From: Lachnospiraceae bacterium
GTDB lineage: Bacteria > Bacillota > Clostridia > Lachnospirales > Lachnospiraceae
NCBI GenBank assembly: GCA_024403455.1
Contig: JAKSRR010000015.1
Coordinates: forward strand, 1-64,000
Direction: 5' to 3'
DNA: 64,000 nt
The notes under the pieces: generated by a model
What the model saw: the letters and a program-made list of their open reading frames with translations, nothing else
What the model was told of the DNA's origin: nothing
The model's database searches: none
Translations under genes and position numbers: made by a program
Shown here: positions 50,374 through 57,918 of the stretch, one piece after another
Layout of the letters: every line of letters starts with the position of its first letter
How positions within the stretch are numbered: position 1 is the stretch's first letter

Positions 50374-52263
50374 ATGGAAGAGAAGAAGTATCCAATATTG
50401 GATCAGATCAAAAAGGCAAATGATATTAAGAGGATATCTCCAGAAAATTATGAAGCGTTAGCGGCAGAAATCAGGGATTTTTTGCTTTGTCATATCAGTG
50501 AGACGGGAGGACATTTGGCATCGAATCTTGGGGCTGTGGAATTAACCATGGCACTCCATCTTTTTATGCGTTTTCCGGAAGACAGGCTAATTTGGGATGT
50601 TGGACATCAGTCCTATACACATAAACTACTGACGGGACGTCGGGAGGGATTTGATACTCTACGAAAGTTTGGCGGGATGAGTGGATTTCCTAAACGCCGG
50701 GAAAGCGATTGTGATGCTTTTGACACGGGGCATAGTTCTACGTCTCTCTCCGCAGGACTTGGACTTGTGAAAGCGAGAGATCTTGCAGGTAAAAAGCATA
50801 ATGTTGTGGCCGTTATTGGAGACGGAGCCATGACTGGCGGAATGGCATTTGAGGCACTAAATAATGCGTCAAAACTAAAGACCAATTACATTATGATTCT
50901 CAATGATAATGAGATGTCCATAGCAAAGAATGTGGGCGGCTTTAGTAACTATTTGCAGAGACTGCGAGCGAAGGAAGGCTATCTTGATTTAAAGGACAGC
51001 GTATTTAACCGATTGAATCGTTCTGAAGCAGGAAAGAGTGTGATTGGCGGTCTGCAGAGAGCAAAGGGATCGCTACGTTCCCTAGTACTTCCAGCAGGTA
51101 CCTATTTTGAAGAATTGGGAATTAAGTATCTTGGACCGGTGGATGGACACAACACATCTGCTGTACTTAAACTTTTGCGTTCGGCAAAGCATGTCAACGG
51201 ACCTGTTATTTTGCATGTGAAGACAAGAAAAGGTATGGGGTATACGCCTGCGATGCGACATCCTGCCAGATTCCACGGTGCGGAGCCGTTCTATGTGGAA
51301 ACAGGAATTCCGAAAAAGGAGCGCAGCAGGGACAGTTATACAGAGGTATTCTCCACGGTAATGAAGCGTGAAATAGGTCCCGGGTATCCGAATGTGGTTG
51401 CGATTACTGCAGCGATGCCGGACGGAACGGGACTAAAGAGATTTGCGAAAGCCTTTCCGGAGCGTTTCTTTGATGTGGGTATCGCAGAAGAGCATGCGGT
51501 GACCTTTGCAGCAGGACTATCTGCAGGAGGATATGTTCCTATTGTGGCGATATATTCGTCTTTCCTGCAGCGTGCCTATGATCAGATTCTCCATGATGTA
51601 TGTTTGCAGGAACTTCCAGTGGTATTTGCTGTTGATAGAGCAGGACTTGTAGGAAGTGATGGAGAAACGCACCAGGGTGTTTTTGATATCTCCTTCCTTT
51701 CTAGCATTCCGGGAATGCATATTATGGCTCCGAAGAATAAGTGGGAATTAGCAGATATGCTACTCTTTGCGGTACAGGCTGGATGTCCTATTGCCCTTCG
51801 TTATCCTAGGGGGGAAGCTTATGATGGACTGGCAGAGTACCGGCAGGAAATCACCATGGGTAAATCAGAAATGATTTATGATGAAAAAGATATTGCGATT
51901 TTTGCGCTGGGATCCATGGTTGCAACTGGTGAAAAGGTGAGAGAACTTCTGAAGGAGGAAGGAAAATCCTGCAGCTTAATCAATGCCCGTTTTGTGAAAC
52001 CAATCGATGAGGATGCCATTCTGAAAGCGATGGAAAAACATCAGCTCATTGTCACTATGGAGGAGAATGTCGCTGCCGGTGGTTTGGGAGAGAAAGTAAG
52101 ACAGATTCTTTGGGACCACGGATATAGTGGGAAGTTTTTACCGATTGCTGTTCCCGACACCTTTGTGGAGCATGGTAGTCCAGAACTATTAAAAGAACAC
52201 CTTAATATGCATCCTGTGGGGATTGTGGAGCGCATTCACAGATGCTTGGAGGAATCAATTTGA
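50374..52263 (+). CDS. dxs: 1-deoxy-D-xylulose-5-phosphate synthase
   Basis: First step of the MEP isoprenoid pathway (pyruvate plus glyceraldehyde-3-phosphate), thiamine-diphosphate dependent. 629 residues: HQSYTHKLLTGR (about 78-89), the TPP motif GDGAMTGGMAFEALNNA (about 150-166), DVGIAEEHAVTFAAGL (about 369-384) with the catalytic Glu, and the transketolase C domain. Full length. Its stop overlaps the tlyA start (TTGA). Confidence 0.97.
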   Translation: MEEKKYPILDQIKKANDIKRISPENYEALAAEIRDFLLCHISETGGHLASNLGAVELTMALHLFMRFPEDRLIWDVGHQSYTHKLLTGRREGFDTLRKFGGMSGFPKRRESDCDAFDTGHSSTSLSAGLGLVKARDLAGKKHNVVAVIGDGAMTGGMAFEALNNASKLKTNYIMILNDNEMSIAKNVGGFSNYLQRLRAKEGYLDLKDSVFNRLNRSEAGKSVIGGLQRAKGSLRSLVLPAGTYFEELGIKYLGPVDGHNTSAVLKLLRSAKHVNGPVILHVKTRKGMGYTPAMRHPARFHGAEPFYVETGIPKKERSRDSYTEVFSTVMKREIGPGYPNVVAITAAMPDGTGLKRFAKAFPERFFDVGIAEEHAVTFAAGLSAGGYVPIVAIYSSFLQRAYDQILHDVCLQELPVVFAVDRAGLVGSDGETHQGVFDISFLSSIPGMHIMAPKNKWELADMLLFAVQAGCPIALRYPRGEAYDGLAEYRQEITMGKSEMIYDEKDIAIFALGSMVATGEKVRELLKEEGKSCSLINARFVKPIDEDAILKAMEKHQLIVTMEENVAAGGLGEKVRQILWDHGYSGKFLPIAVPDTFVEHGSPELLKEHLNMHPVGIVERIHRCLEESI

Positions 52264-53075
52264 AAGAAAGATTAGATGTGCTGTTAGTAAAACAGAATCT
52301 TGCGGAGTCCAGAGAAAAAGCCAAAGCACTCATTATGTCAGGAATCGTCTATGTGAATGGACAGAAAGAGGATAAAGCAGGAAGTACTTTTGAAGAAGAA
52401 ACCAGCACCCTGGAAGTGCGTGGAAGTACATTAAAGTATGTTAGCCGCGGTGGACTAAAATTAGAAAAGGCTATGGCACAGTTCCCGGTAACACTAGAAG
52501 ATGCCGTTTGTATGGATATTGGTGCTTCCACTGGTGGATTCACAGATTGTATGCTGCAGAACGGAGCAAAAAAAGTATTTGCCATTGATGTAGGACATGG
52601 TCAGCTTGCCTGGAAGCTTCGTAATGACGAGCGGGTTGTCTGCATGGAAAAGACAAATTTTCGTTATGTGGAGCCTAAGGATATTGGCGAGGAAGTAGAT
52701 TTTGCTTCTGTAGATGTATCCTTTATTTCTCTGTCAAAGATTTTGCCTGCAGCGTATCCTATTTTGCGCGATGGTGGTCAAATGGTGTGCCTGATTAAGC
52801 CACAGTTTGAAGCTGGTCGAGATAAAGTTGGGAAAAAAGGCGTTGTACGTGAACCAGAAGTACATGAAGAAGTGATTGAGAATGTATTTGGATATATCAG
52901 AGAGACTGGTTTTAAACTTTTGGGACTGACGTATTCACCTGTTCGTGGACCAGAGGGAAATATTGAGTATTTGGTATATATTGCCAAAACAGACGCAGCG
53001 GATGCGATTGATGAAAGTATCATCAAAGAAACGGTGCAGGAAGCACATAAGACGTTAGAGAAGGAACCTTCATGA
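52260..53075 (+). CDS. tlyA: TlyA family rRNA (cytidine-2'-O)-methyltransferase
   Basis: 271 residues: N-terminal S4 RNA-binding domain (RLDVLLVKQNLAESREKAKALI, residues about 4-25) and FtsJ-like methyltransferase domain (MDIGASTGGFTDCMLQ, about 83-98; DVSFISL, about 153). Family members methylate 2'-O of 16S and/or 23S rRNA cytidines. I choose TTG 52260, placed 6 bases after GGAGGA and overlapping the dxs stop, since the family begins K-E-R-L-D; an ATG at 52242 would precede the ribosome site. The operon continues with nadK by an ATGA overlap. Confidence 0.93.
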   Translation: MKERLDVLLVKQNLAESREKAKALIMSGIVYVNGQKEDKAGSTFEEETSTLEVRGSTLKYVSRGGLKLEKAMAQFPVTLEDAVCMDIGASTGGFTDCMLQNGAKKVFAIDVGHGQLAWKLRNDERVVCMEKTNFRYVEPKDIGEEVDFASVDVSFISLSKILPAAYPILRDGGQMVCLIKPQFEAGRDKVGKKGVVREPEVHEEVIENVFGYIRETGFKLLGLTYSPVRGPEGNIEYLVYIAKTDAADAIDESIIKETVQEAHKTLEKEPS

Positions 53076-53896
53076 AAAACTTTGTGTTATTAACCAATCC
53101 TGTGAAAGATGCCGCAGGGATTGTTGCAAAAAAGGTAGAGGATGAACTGTTAGCGATTCGCAGTGATGTATCCGTGACCATTGTTTCCGGGGATGTGGAA
53201 TCGCCAGTCTTTCCCAAAGAAACCGAGTGTTTGATTGCCTTAGGTGGCGATGGAACGATGCTTCTTGCTGCCCAAAAGGTTATGGGCACAAGGATTCCTA
53301 TTATCGGAGTGAACTTAGGTCACATTGGGTACTTGTCGGAAGTAGAAGAGACGTCCTTGACGGAAAGCTTGAAAGCACTTTGCGAGGATAAATTGCAGGT
53401 AGAAGAACGTATGATGCTTTCCGGAGCCGTAGGGGAAAAGCAGGAAAGCGCATTAAATGATGTTGTTCTCTCCAGACGCGGTGATATGCAGCTTGTGGGA
53501 TACCGGGTATCGGTTAATGAAAGACATCTGTATGATTTTTATGCAGACGGTATGATTGTATCCACCCCTACAGGATCAACGGGATATAATCTGTCAGCAG
53601 GAGGTCCCATAGTTGAACCTTCAGCTAGACTGATGGTACTTACGCCAGTATGTCCGCATACACTACAATCAAGAAGTATTGTTCTTTCTCCGCAGGATCA
53701 AATAACCATTGAGATACTGCCGGCTAGAGGCGATAAGTTCTTGGAGGTAGGTTTGTCCTTTGACGGAAAGAAAGCCATCACCCTAGGAGAAGGGGAGAAA
53801 GTGAGTATCTGTGCAGCCAATGAGGTGACGAGAATCGTAAAATTAAACGATACAGGATTTCTCGATACGCTGCACCAGAAAATGGATCATAATTAA
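53072..53896 (+). CDS. nadK: NAD kinase
   Basis: 274 residues; makes NADP from NAD. GGDGTMLLAA (about 53-62) and the substrate region TPTGSTGYNLSAGGPIVEP (about 164-182) are clear. Start overlaps tlyA. In many Firmicutes argR follows nadK; here the 74-base gap to recN holds no argR. Confidence 0.96.
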   Translation: MKNFVLLTNPVKDAAGIVAKKVEDELLAIRSDVSVTIVSGDVESPVFPKETECLIALGGDGTMLLAAQKVMGTRIPIIGVNLGHIGYLSEVEETSLTESLKALCEDKLQVEERMMLSGAVGEKQESALNDVVLSRRGDMQLVGYRVSVNERHLYDFYADGMIVSTPTGSTGYNLSAGGPIVEPSARLMVLTPVCPHTLQSRSIVLSPQDQITIEILPARGDKFLEVGLSFDGKKAITLGEGEKVSICAANEVTRIVKLNDTGFLDTLHQKMDHN

Positions 53897-53970
53897 TACA
53901 CGATAATGTCTTGGCATTACGAATGGTTGCGATGTGTTTTGCGCCCGGAGCCGCATTTTAAGGAGCGCTC

Positions 53971-55662
53971 ATGTTAAATTATTTACACGTAAAAAATCTT
54001 GTCCTAGTAAAGGAAGCAGAGATTAATCTTTCAGAACAACTGAATGTACTTACTGGAGAAACTGGTGCAGGAAAGTCCATCATTATTGGATCGATTGCTT
54101 TGGCTTTAGGAGCTAAAGCGGATAAGGATATGATTCGAAGTGGACAGGAATATGCACTTGTGGAATTGGTGTTTTCGGAAGAAAGACAGGAAGTGAAGGA
54201 TCTGCTTAAGGAAATGGAACTGCCAGAGGAAGAGGACGGGACCATTATTTTATCCAGAAAATTACAACCGACAAGAAGTATCTATAAAATCAACGGAGAG
54301 ACCGTTACCGCCAAGCAGGTGAAGGAACTGGCAGAACTTCTCATAGACATGCATGGACAGCATGAACACGAGAGCCTTATGAAAGAAAGCAAACAAAAGG
54401 CGTTGCTAGATGACTATGCAGGAGAAACTCTTGTTTCACTAAAGAAAGAAATTGCAGAGGTATACAAACAGTATAAGGAATTGCAAGCCAAAATGGAAAG
54501 CCTCTCTATGGAAGAAGGTCAGCGGGAAAGAGCACTCAGTTTAGCATTATTTGAGGCAGAAGAAATTGAAAGAGCAGATCTGACGATAGGAGAAGGTGAG
54601 GAAATTCGCAGTCTTCTTCGTAAAATGCAGAATGGACAGAAAATATCCGAGGGCGTAGGAAAGGCATACTCTTTTCTTGCAGAGAATGATGGCAATGCTC
54701 TGGACCAGATTGGTTATGCAGCCAGAGAGTTAAATATTCTCGGCGGTGGGGATGCTTCCCTGCAGTCCATGATTAATCAGATATATGAGGCAGAAGATAT
54801 TGTTCGCGGTCTTTCTAGAGACTTAAAGGATTACTTAGAAAGCCTTTCTTTTGATGAAGAGACCTTCGTAGAAAAGTCAGAGAGGTTAGCTGTGATTGAC
54901 CACCTTACCATGAAGTATGGAAAGGATGAGGAAGCAGTTCTTTCTTATGGACAGCAGAAAAGAGAAGAAGCGGAGAATTTAAAGGATTTATCAGCAACCC
55001 TGGAAAAGCTGTCTAAAGAAAAAGAACAGGCAGGGAAGAAACTGCAGATGCTCTGTGAGAAAGCACATGTAGAGAGGGAACAGGCAGCAGAGGTTCTTTC
55101 GAAAGAGATTACAGAAGTGCTTTTGGATTTGAATTTCCTAAAAGTATCCTTCCGGATTGCGGTTGAAGGTGAAAAGGATTTTGGTAGTGATGGTTATGAT
55201 AGTGTTTCCTATCTAATCAGCATGAATCCTGGGGAACCAATGCGTCCTATTGCGCAGGTGGCCAGTGGCGGTGAGCTTTCCCGTATTATGCTTGCGTTAA
55301 AGTGTGTATTTGCAAGGAAAGATGCTATTAGTACGCTGGTATTTGATGAGATTGATACAGGAATCAGCGGAAAGACGGCATGGAAGGTTGCAACCAGGAT
55401 GGGATATCTGTCCAGAAATCACCAGGTAATTGCTATTACACATTTGCCACAAATTGCAGCTTTTGGCGACCGACATTTTGTGATTGAGAAAAATGAAGAG
55501 GATGCCATGACCGTAACAAATATTCGCAGCCTATCACAGGAAGAAATGGTTGCAGAGATTGCCAGGGTATTGGCAGCGGATACAGTATCGGATACGGTAC
55601 TAGAAAATGCTGCAGAATTAAAGGAAAAAGCAGATCAGGAAAAACAGAAGATGATGGTATAG
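53971..55662 (+). CDS. recN: DNA repair protein RecN
   Basis: SMC-like ATPase acting early in double-strand break repair. 563 residues: Walker A LTGETGAGKSIIIGS (about 26-40), a long coiled coil (about 150-370), signature VASGGELSRIMLALK (about 430-444) and Walker B TLVFDEIDTGISG (about 454-466). RBS AAGGAG. Confidence 0.96.
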   Translation: MLNYLHVKNLVLVKEAEINLSEQLNVLTGETGAGKSIIIGSIALALGAKADKDMIRSGQEYALVELVFSEERQEVKDLLKEMELPEEEDGTIILSRKLQPTRSIYKINGETVTAKQVKELAELLIDMHGQHEHESLMKESKQKALLDDYAGETLVSLKKEIAEVYKQYKELQAKMESLSMEEGQRERALSLALFEAEEIERADLTIGEGEEIRSLLRKMQNGQKISEGVGKAYSFLAENDGNALDQIGYAARELNILGGGDASLQSMINQIYEAEDIVRGLSRDLKDYLESLSFDEETFVEKSERLAVIDHLTMKYGKDEEAVLSYGQQKREEAENLKDLSATLEKLSKEKEQAGKKLQMLCEKAHVEREQAAEVLSKEITEVLLDLNFLKVSFRIAVEGEKDFGSDGYDSVSYLISMNPGEPMRPIAQVASGGELSRIMLALKCVFARKDAISTLVFDEIDTGISGKTAWKVATRMGYLSRNHQVIAITHLPQIAAFGDRHFVIEKNEEDAMTVTNIRSLSQEEMVAEIARVLAADTVSDTVLENAAELKEKADQEKQKMMV

Positions 55663-55753
55663 GAAACAAAGTATTCATAATTTTTGGAAGGCTTTGTGGT
55701 ATACTGTCTTTTGTGACGATTTTTGTTGTGGATATACAGAAAACCAAGTAAGG

Positions 55754-55844
55754 GTTTTCTTCGAAAACATAGGAGGTTAACCTCTCCTCGCCATGTGAGG
55801 GAAAACGCAAAAGTGCGTTGGGTTTCTCCGAAAACATAGGAGGT
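55754..55844 (+). promoter_or_regulatory. Duplicated hairpin plus Shine-Dalgarno leader of the PPIase gene
   Basis: Two direct repeats, GTTTTCTTCGAAAAC then ATAGGAGGT (55754-55777) and GGTTTCTCCGAAAAC then ATAGGAGGT (about 55821-55844). Each is a small hairpin followed by a strong ribosome site. The first AGGAGG can pair with a CCTCT downstream (55780-55785) and leads to an ATG-TGA start-stop; the second serves the gene. Between them lie CCTC-7-GAGG and AACGCA-AAAG-TGCGTT stems. A -10-like TATACT is at 55699-55704. Confidence 0.5.
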
Positions 55845-55849
55845 GTGAT

Positions 55850-57277
55850 TTGAAAAAGGAAGAAAAGACTACCGCGATTTTTGATGAGGTAGACGAAAAG
55901 GCAGAGGAAACGGTCAGCCAGGAGCAGGAAGAGGTTGAAGCAGAGGAAGAAGAGATTGCTGAAGACGAAGACAGCGCTGCTACGGATGATGCTGACGAAG
56001 AGGCAGTGGAAGACGACGTTCCGGCAGAAAAGCCCCATAAGAGTAATTTAGGCATCCTTATTGCGGAAGGCATTATTGCTGTTGCTGCCATTGGATTTAT
56101 TGGCTTTGCGGTAGGTAGCAGTATAGGAAAGAAAAATAAAGAGAATAACGAGAATGTCGTATCTGAAAATGTAGTTTCAGAGAATACAACCAGTGGACAA
56201 ACGGCCAATGTTCCTGGTGTAGAGGAAATGCCGACGATAGATAACTCAGCGCTTGAGGAAATGCGTCCTGCGGTTACAAAGGCTGATTCGTTAAATAAAA
56301 TGACTTTGGCAGAAGCAGATGCAGAGGTAAGCGATGGAACGATGCTGAAGCTTACATTAGCTACTGGTGAGAATATTTATGTTCCTAACTATGAGAATCC
56401 AGAGGTCTTGGCATCCATGGTAGAGTGTGATGACGATACCGTGATGGAATATATTAACGAGCAGTTTTTAAGCCAGATTTCTGAGATGCAGGCATCCGAT
56501 AAGACCGATTGTGAAGAGGGTGATGTTGTAAACATTGACTATCTTGGCACATTAGATGGTGTTGCCTTTGATGGCGGTACTGATCAGGGATGCAACTTAG
56601 AACTGGGAAGCGGCAGATTTATAGAGGGATTTGAGGAAGGCTTGATTGGCCATAAAGTAGGTGATGTCGTAGAACTTCCACTTACCTTCCCGGAAAATTA
56701 CTATGAGGATTTAGCAGGAAAGGATGTTGTATTCACGGTATCCATTAACTGCATTATGGAAGAGGTTTATCCGGAGCTTAGTGATGAACTGGTAGAGGAA
56801 TATTTTGGAGAAACCCAGGATATACATACCAGTGAAGAATGTATCGCTTTCTTCCGTGAGCAGTATATTTTAAATGAACTGTATGCTGCATTCTCTGAAA
56901 AGGTATATGAGAGTGCTCTTAATGAAGAGAATGTGCTTCTCTATTATGATTACAATCTTGACTATTACTGCTATATGTACAGTATGTATTATGGTATGGC
57001 ACTTACTGATATCTATGGTGATGAGGTGTCTACGCTTCTCGATGAAATCATGGCTACAGCAGCAGACTCTTCCTATAATGGCGCTATTTTCCGTGCGATT
57101 GCAGAAAAGGAAAATCTGAAAGTGGATGATAAGGATATTGAAGCCATGGCAAAAGACTTTGGGTATACATCTAACGAGGAATTCCTTGCAAACTACGATA
57201 GAGCTATCATTGATGATGCTGTGCTGATTGAAAAAGTATTACGTCATGTAAATGATAACTACTACAGCAAACTGTAA
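55850..57277 (+). CDS. Membrane-anchored FKBP-type peptidyl-prolyl isomerase, trigger-factor-like
   Basis: 475 residues. A very acidic N-terminal cytosolic part (about 1-60), one membrane helix (GILIAEGIIAVAAIGFIGFAVG, about 66-87), then outside a trigger-factor-like arrangement: an FKBP domain (GDVVNIDYLGTLDGVAFDGG, about 223-242; GSGRFIEGFEEGLIG; VVFTVSI) and a helical chaperone region to the end. It probably folds exported proteins at the outer membrane face, in the manner of PrsA but with an FKBP domain. The start is TTG, 6 bases after AGGAGG. Confidence 0.85.
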   Translation: MKKEEKTTAIFDEVDEKAEETVSQEQEEVEAEEEEIAEDEDSAATDDADEEAVEDDVPAEKPHKSNLGILIAEGIIAVAAIGFIGFAVGSSIGKKNKENNENVVSENVVSENTTSGQTANVPGVEEMPTIDNSALEEMRPAVTKADSLNKMTLAEADAEVSDGTMLKLTLATGENIYVPNYENPEVLASMVECDDDTVMEYINEQFLSQISEMQASDKTDCEEGDVVNIDYLGTLDGVAFDGGTDQGCNLELGSGRFIEGFEEGLIGHKVGDVVELPLTFPENYYEDLAGKDVVFTVSINCIMEEVYPELSDELVEEYFGETQDIHTSEECIAFFREQYILNELYAAFSEKVYESALNEENVLLYYDYNLDYYCYMYSMYYGMALTDIYGDEVSTLLDEIMATAADSSYNGAIFRAIAEKENLKVDDKDIEAMAKDFGYTSNEEFLANYDRAIIDDAVLIEKVLRHVNDNYYSKL

Positions 57278-57296
57278 GAAGATTTGAGAAAATGAA

Positions 57297-57327
57297 AGGG
57301 TCTCCACGATTGTGGGGACCTTTTTTA
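57297..57327 (+). terminator. Rho-independent terminator
   Basis: GGTCTCCAC pairs with GTGGGGACC (one T-G pair) around GATT, then six T. It closes the PPIase transcript ahead of the tRNA on the other strand. Confidence 0.9.
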
Positions 57328-57361
57328 GTAATAAAAAAACTCCCAATTTATGGGAGTTTAC

Positions 57362-57444
57362 TGCCGGCAGCGGGACTTGAACCCGCACGTAGTCACCTAC
57401 AACAGATTTTGAGTCTGCCTCGTCTGCCATTCCGACACGCCGGC
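57362..57444 (-). tRNA. tRNA-Leu (anticodon CAA)
   Basis: On the minus strand the 83 bases fold into a class II tRNA: acceptor GCCGGCG with TGCCGGC, anticodon stem GCAGA/TCTGT with loop CTCAAAA, i.e. anticodon CAA reading TTG, a long variable arm typical of tRNA-Leu, and T loop GGTTCAAGTCC. Discriminator A. CCA is not encoded. Confidence 0.95.
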
Positions 57445-57453
57445 GCTTTTGCT

Positions 57454-57482
57454 ATAGTATCACAAAACTGTCTTAGCCGCAA
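57454..57482 (-). promoter_or_regulatory. Promoter of tRNA-Leu
   Basis: On the minus strand TTGCGG (57482-57477) and TACTAT (57459-57454) are 17 bases apart, 9 bases before the mature 5' end. Confidence 0.6.
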
Positions 57483-57489
57483 GTTGATT

Positions 57490-57518
57490 TTGCATAAGAG
57501 ATATATATTTAGTAAAAT
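57490..57518 (+). promoter_or_regulatory. Promoter of the zinc-finger protein / polA transcript
   Basis: TTGCAT (57490-57495) and TAAAAT (57513-57518), spacer 17. Divergent from the tRNA promoter, which begins only 8 bases away. Confidence 0.6.
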
Positions 57519-57551
57519 ATAGGGGATGTCCGGAGGGCAAATGAAAGCAAA

Positions 57552-57890
57552 ATGAGTGAAAATAAAAACTGCAGAGAGTACCGAAAATGCATGGTTCCCT
57601 TTGTGAAGAAAAATTTATCTGATATTGAAAGCATGCGGCTCATTAAGCATACAGAGGTCTGCAAAGAGTGCAAGGAGGAATTGAAAATTCAGTTCCTTGT
57701 GCGGGAAGGCCTAAAGCGTCTGGAGACCGGTGGAAACTTTAATCTGGAAAAGGATTTTGAGGGACAGCTCTATGAGACTAGAAGACATAGCAGAGCACTC
57801 ATCTGGTTTCGACGAGCAGGGTATGTGTTAGATGGCGTCTTAGTGACCGCAGCGATACTGTTTTTATTGGTAACGATGGTCTTTAGGTAA
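57552..57890 (+). CDS. Small membrane protein with putative zinc finger (anti-sigma-factor-like)
   Basis: 112 residues: an N-terminal HxxxCxxC pattern (HTEVCKECKEEL, about 33-44) as in the zf-HC2 part of anti-sigma factors, and one C-terminal membrane helix (about 90-110). No sigma factor gene is adjacent, so its partner is unknown. The strong GGAGGG is nearer to an upstream ATG (57541) that opens a four-codon frame whose TGA overlaps this ATG; the true start may depend on coupling. Confidence 0.65.
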   Translation: MSENKNCREYRKCMVPFVKKNLSDIESMRLIKHTEVCKECKEELKIQFLVREGLKRLETGGNFNLEKDFEGQLYETRRHSRALIWFRRAGYVLDGVLVTAAILFLLVTMVFR

Positions 57891-57918
57891 AGACTGGCAG
57901 AAGATAGAGGAATAGAAG

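Noticed and set aside
53906-53977. 23-codon frame between nadK and recN
   Set aside because: No ribosome site before its ATG and it overlaps the recN start; more likely chance.
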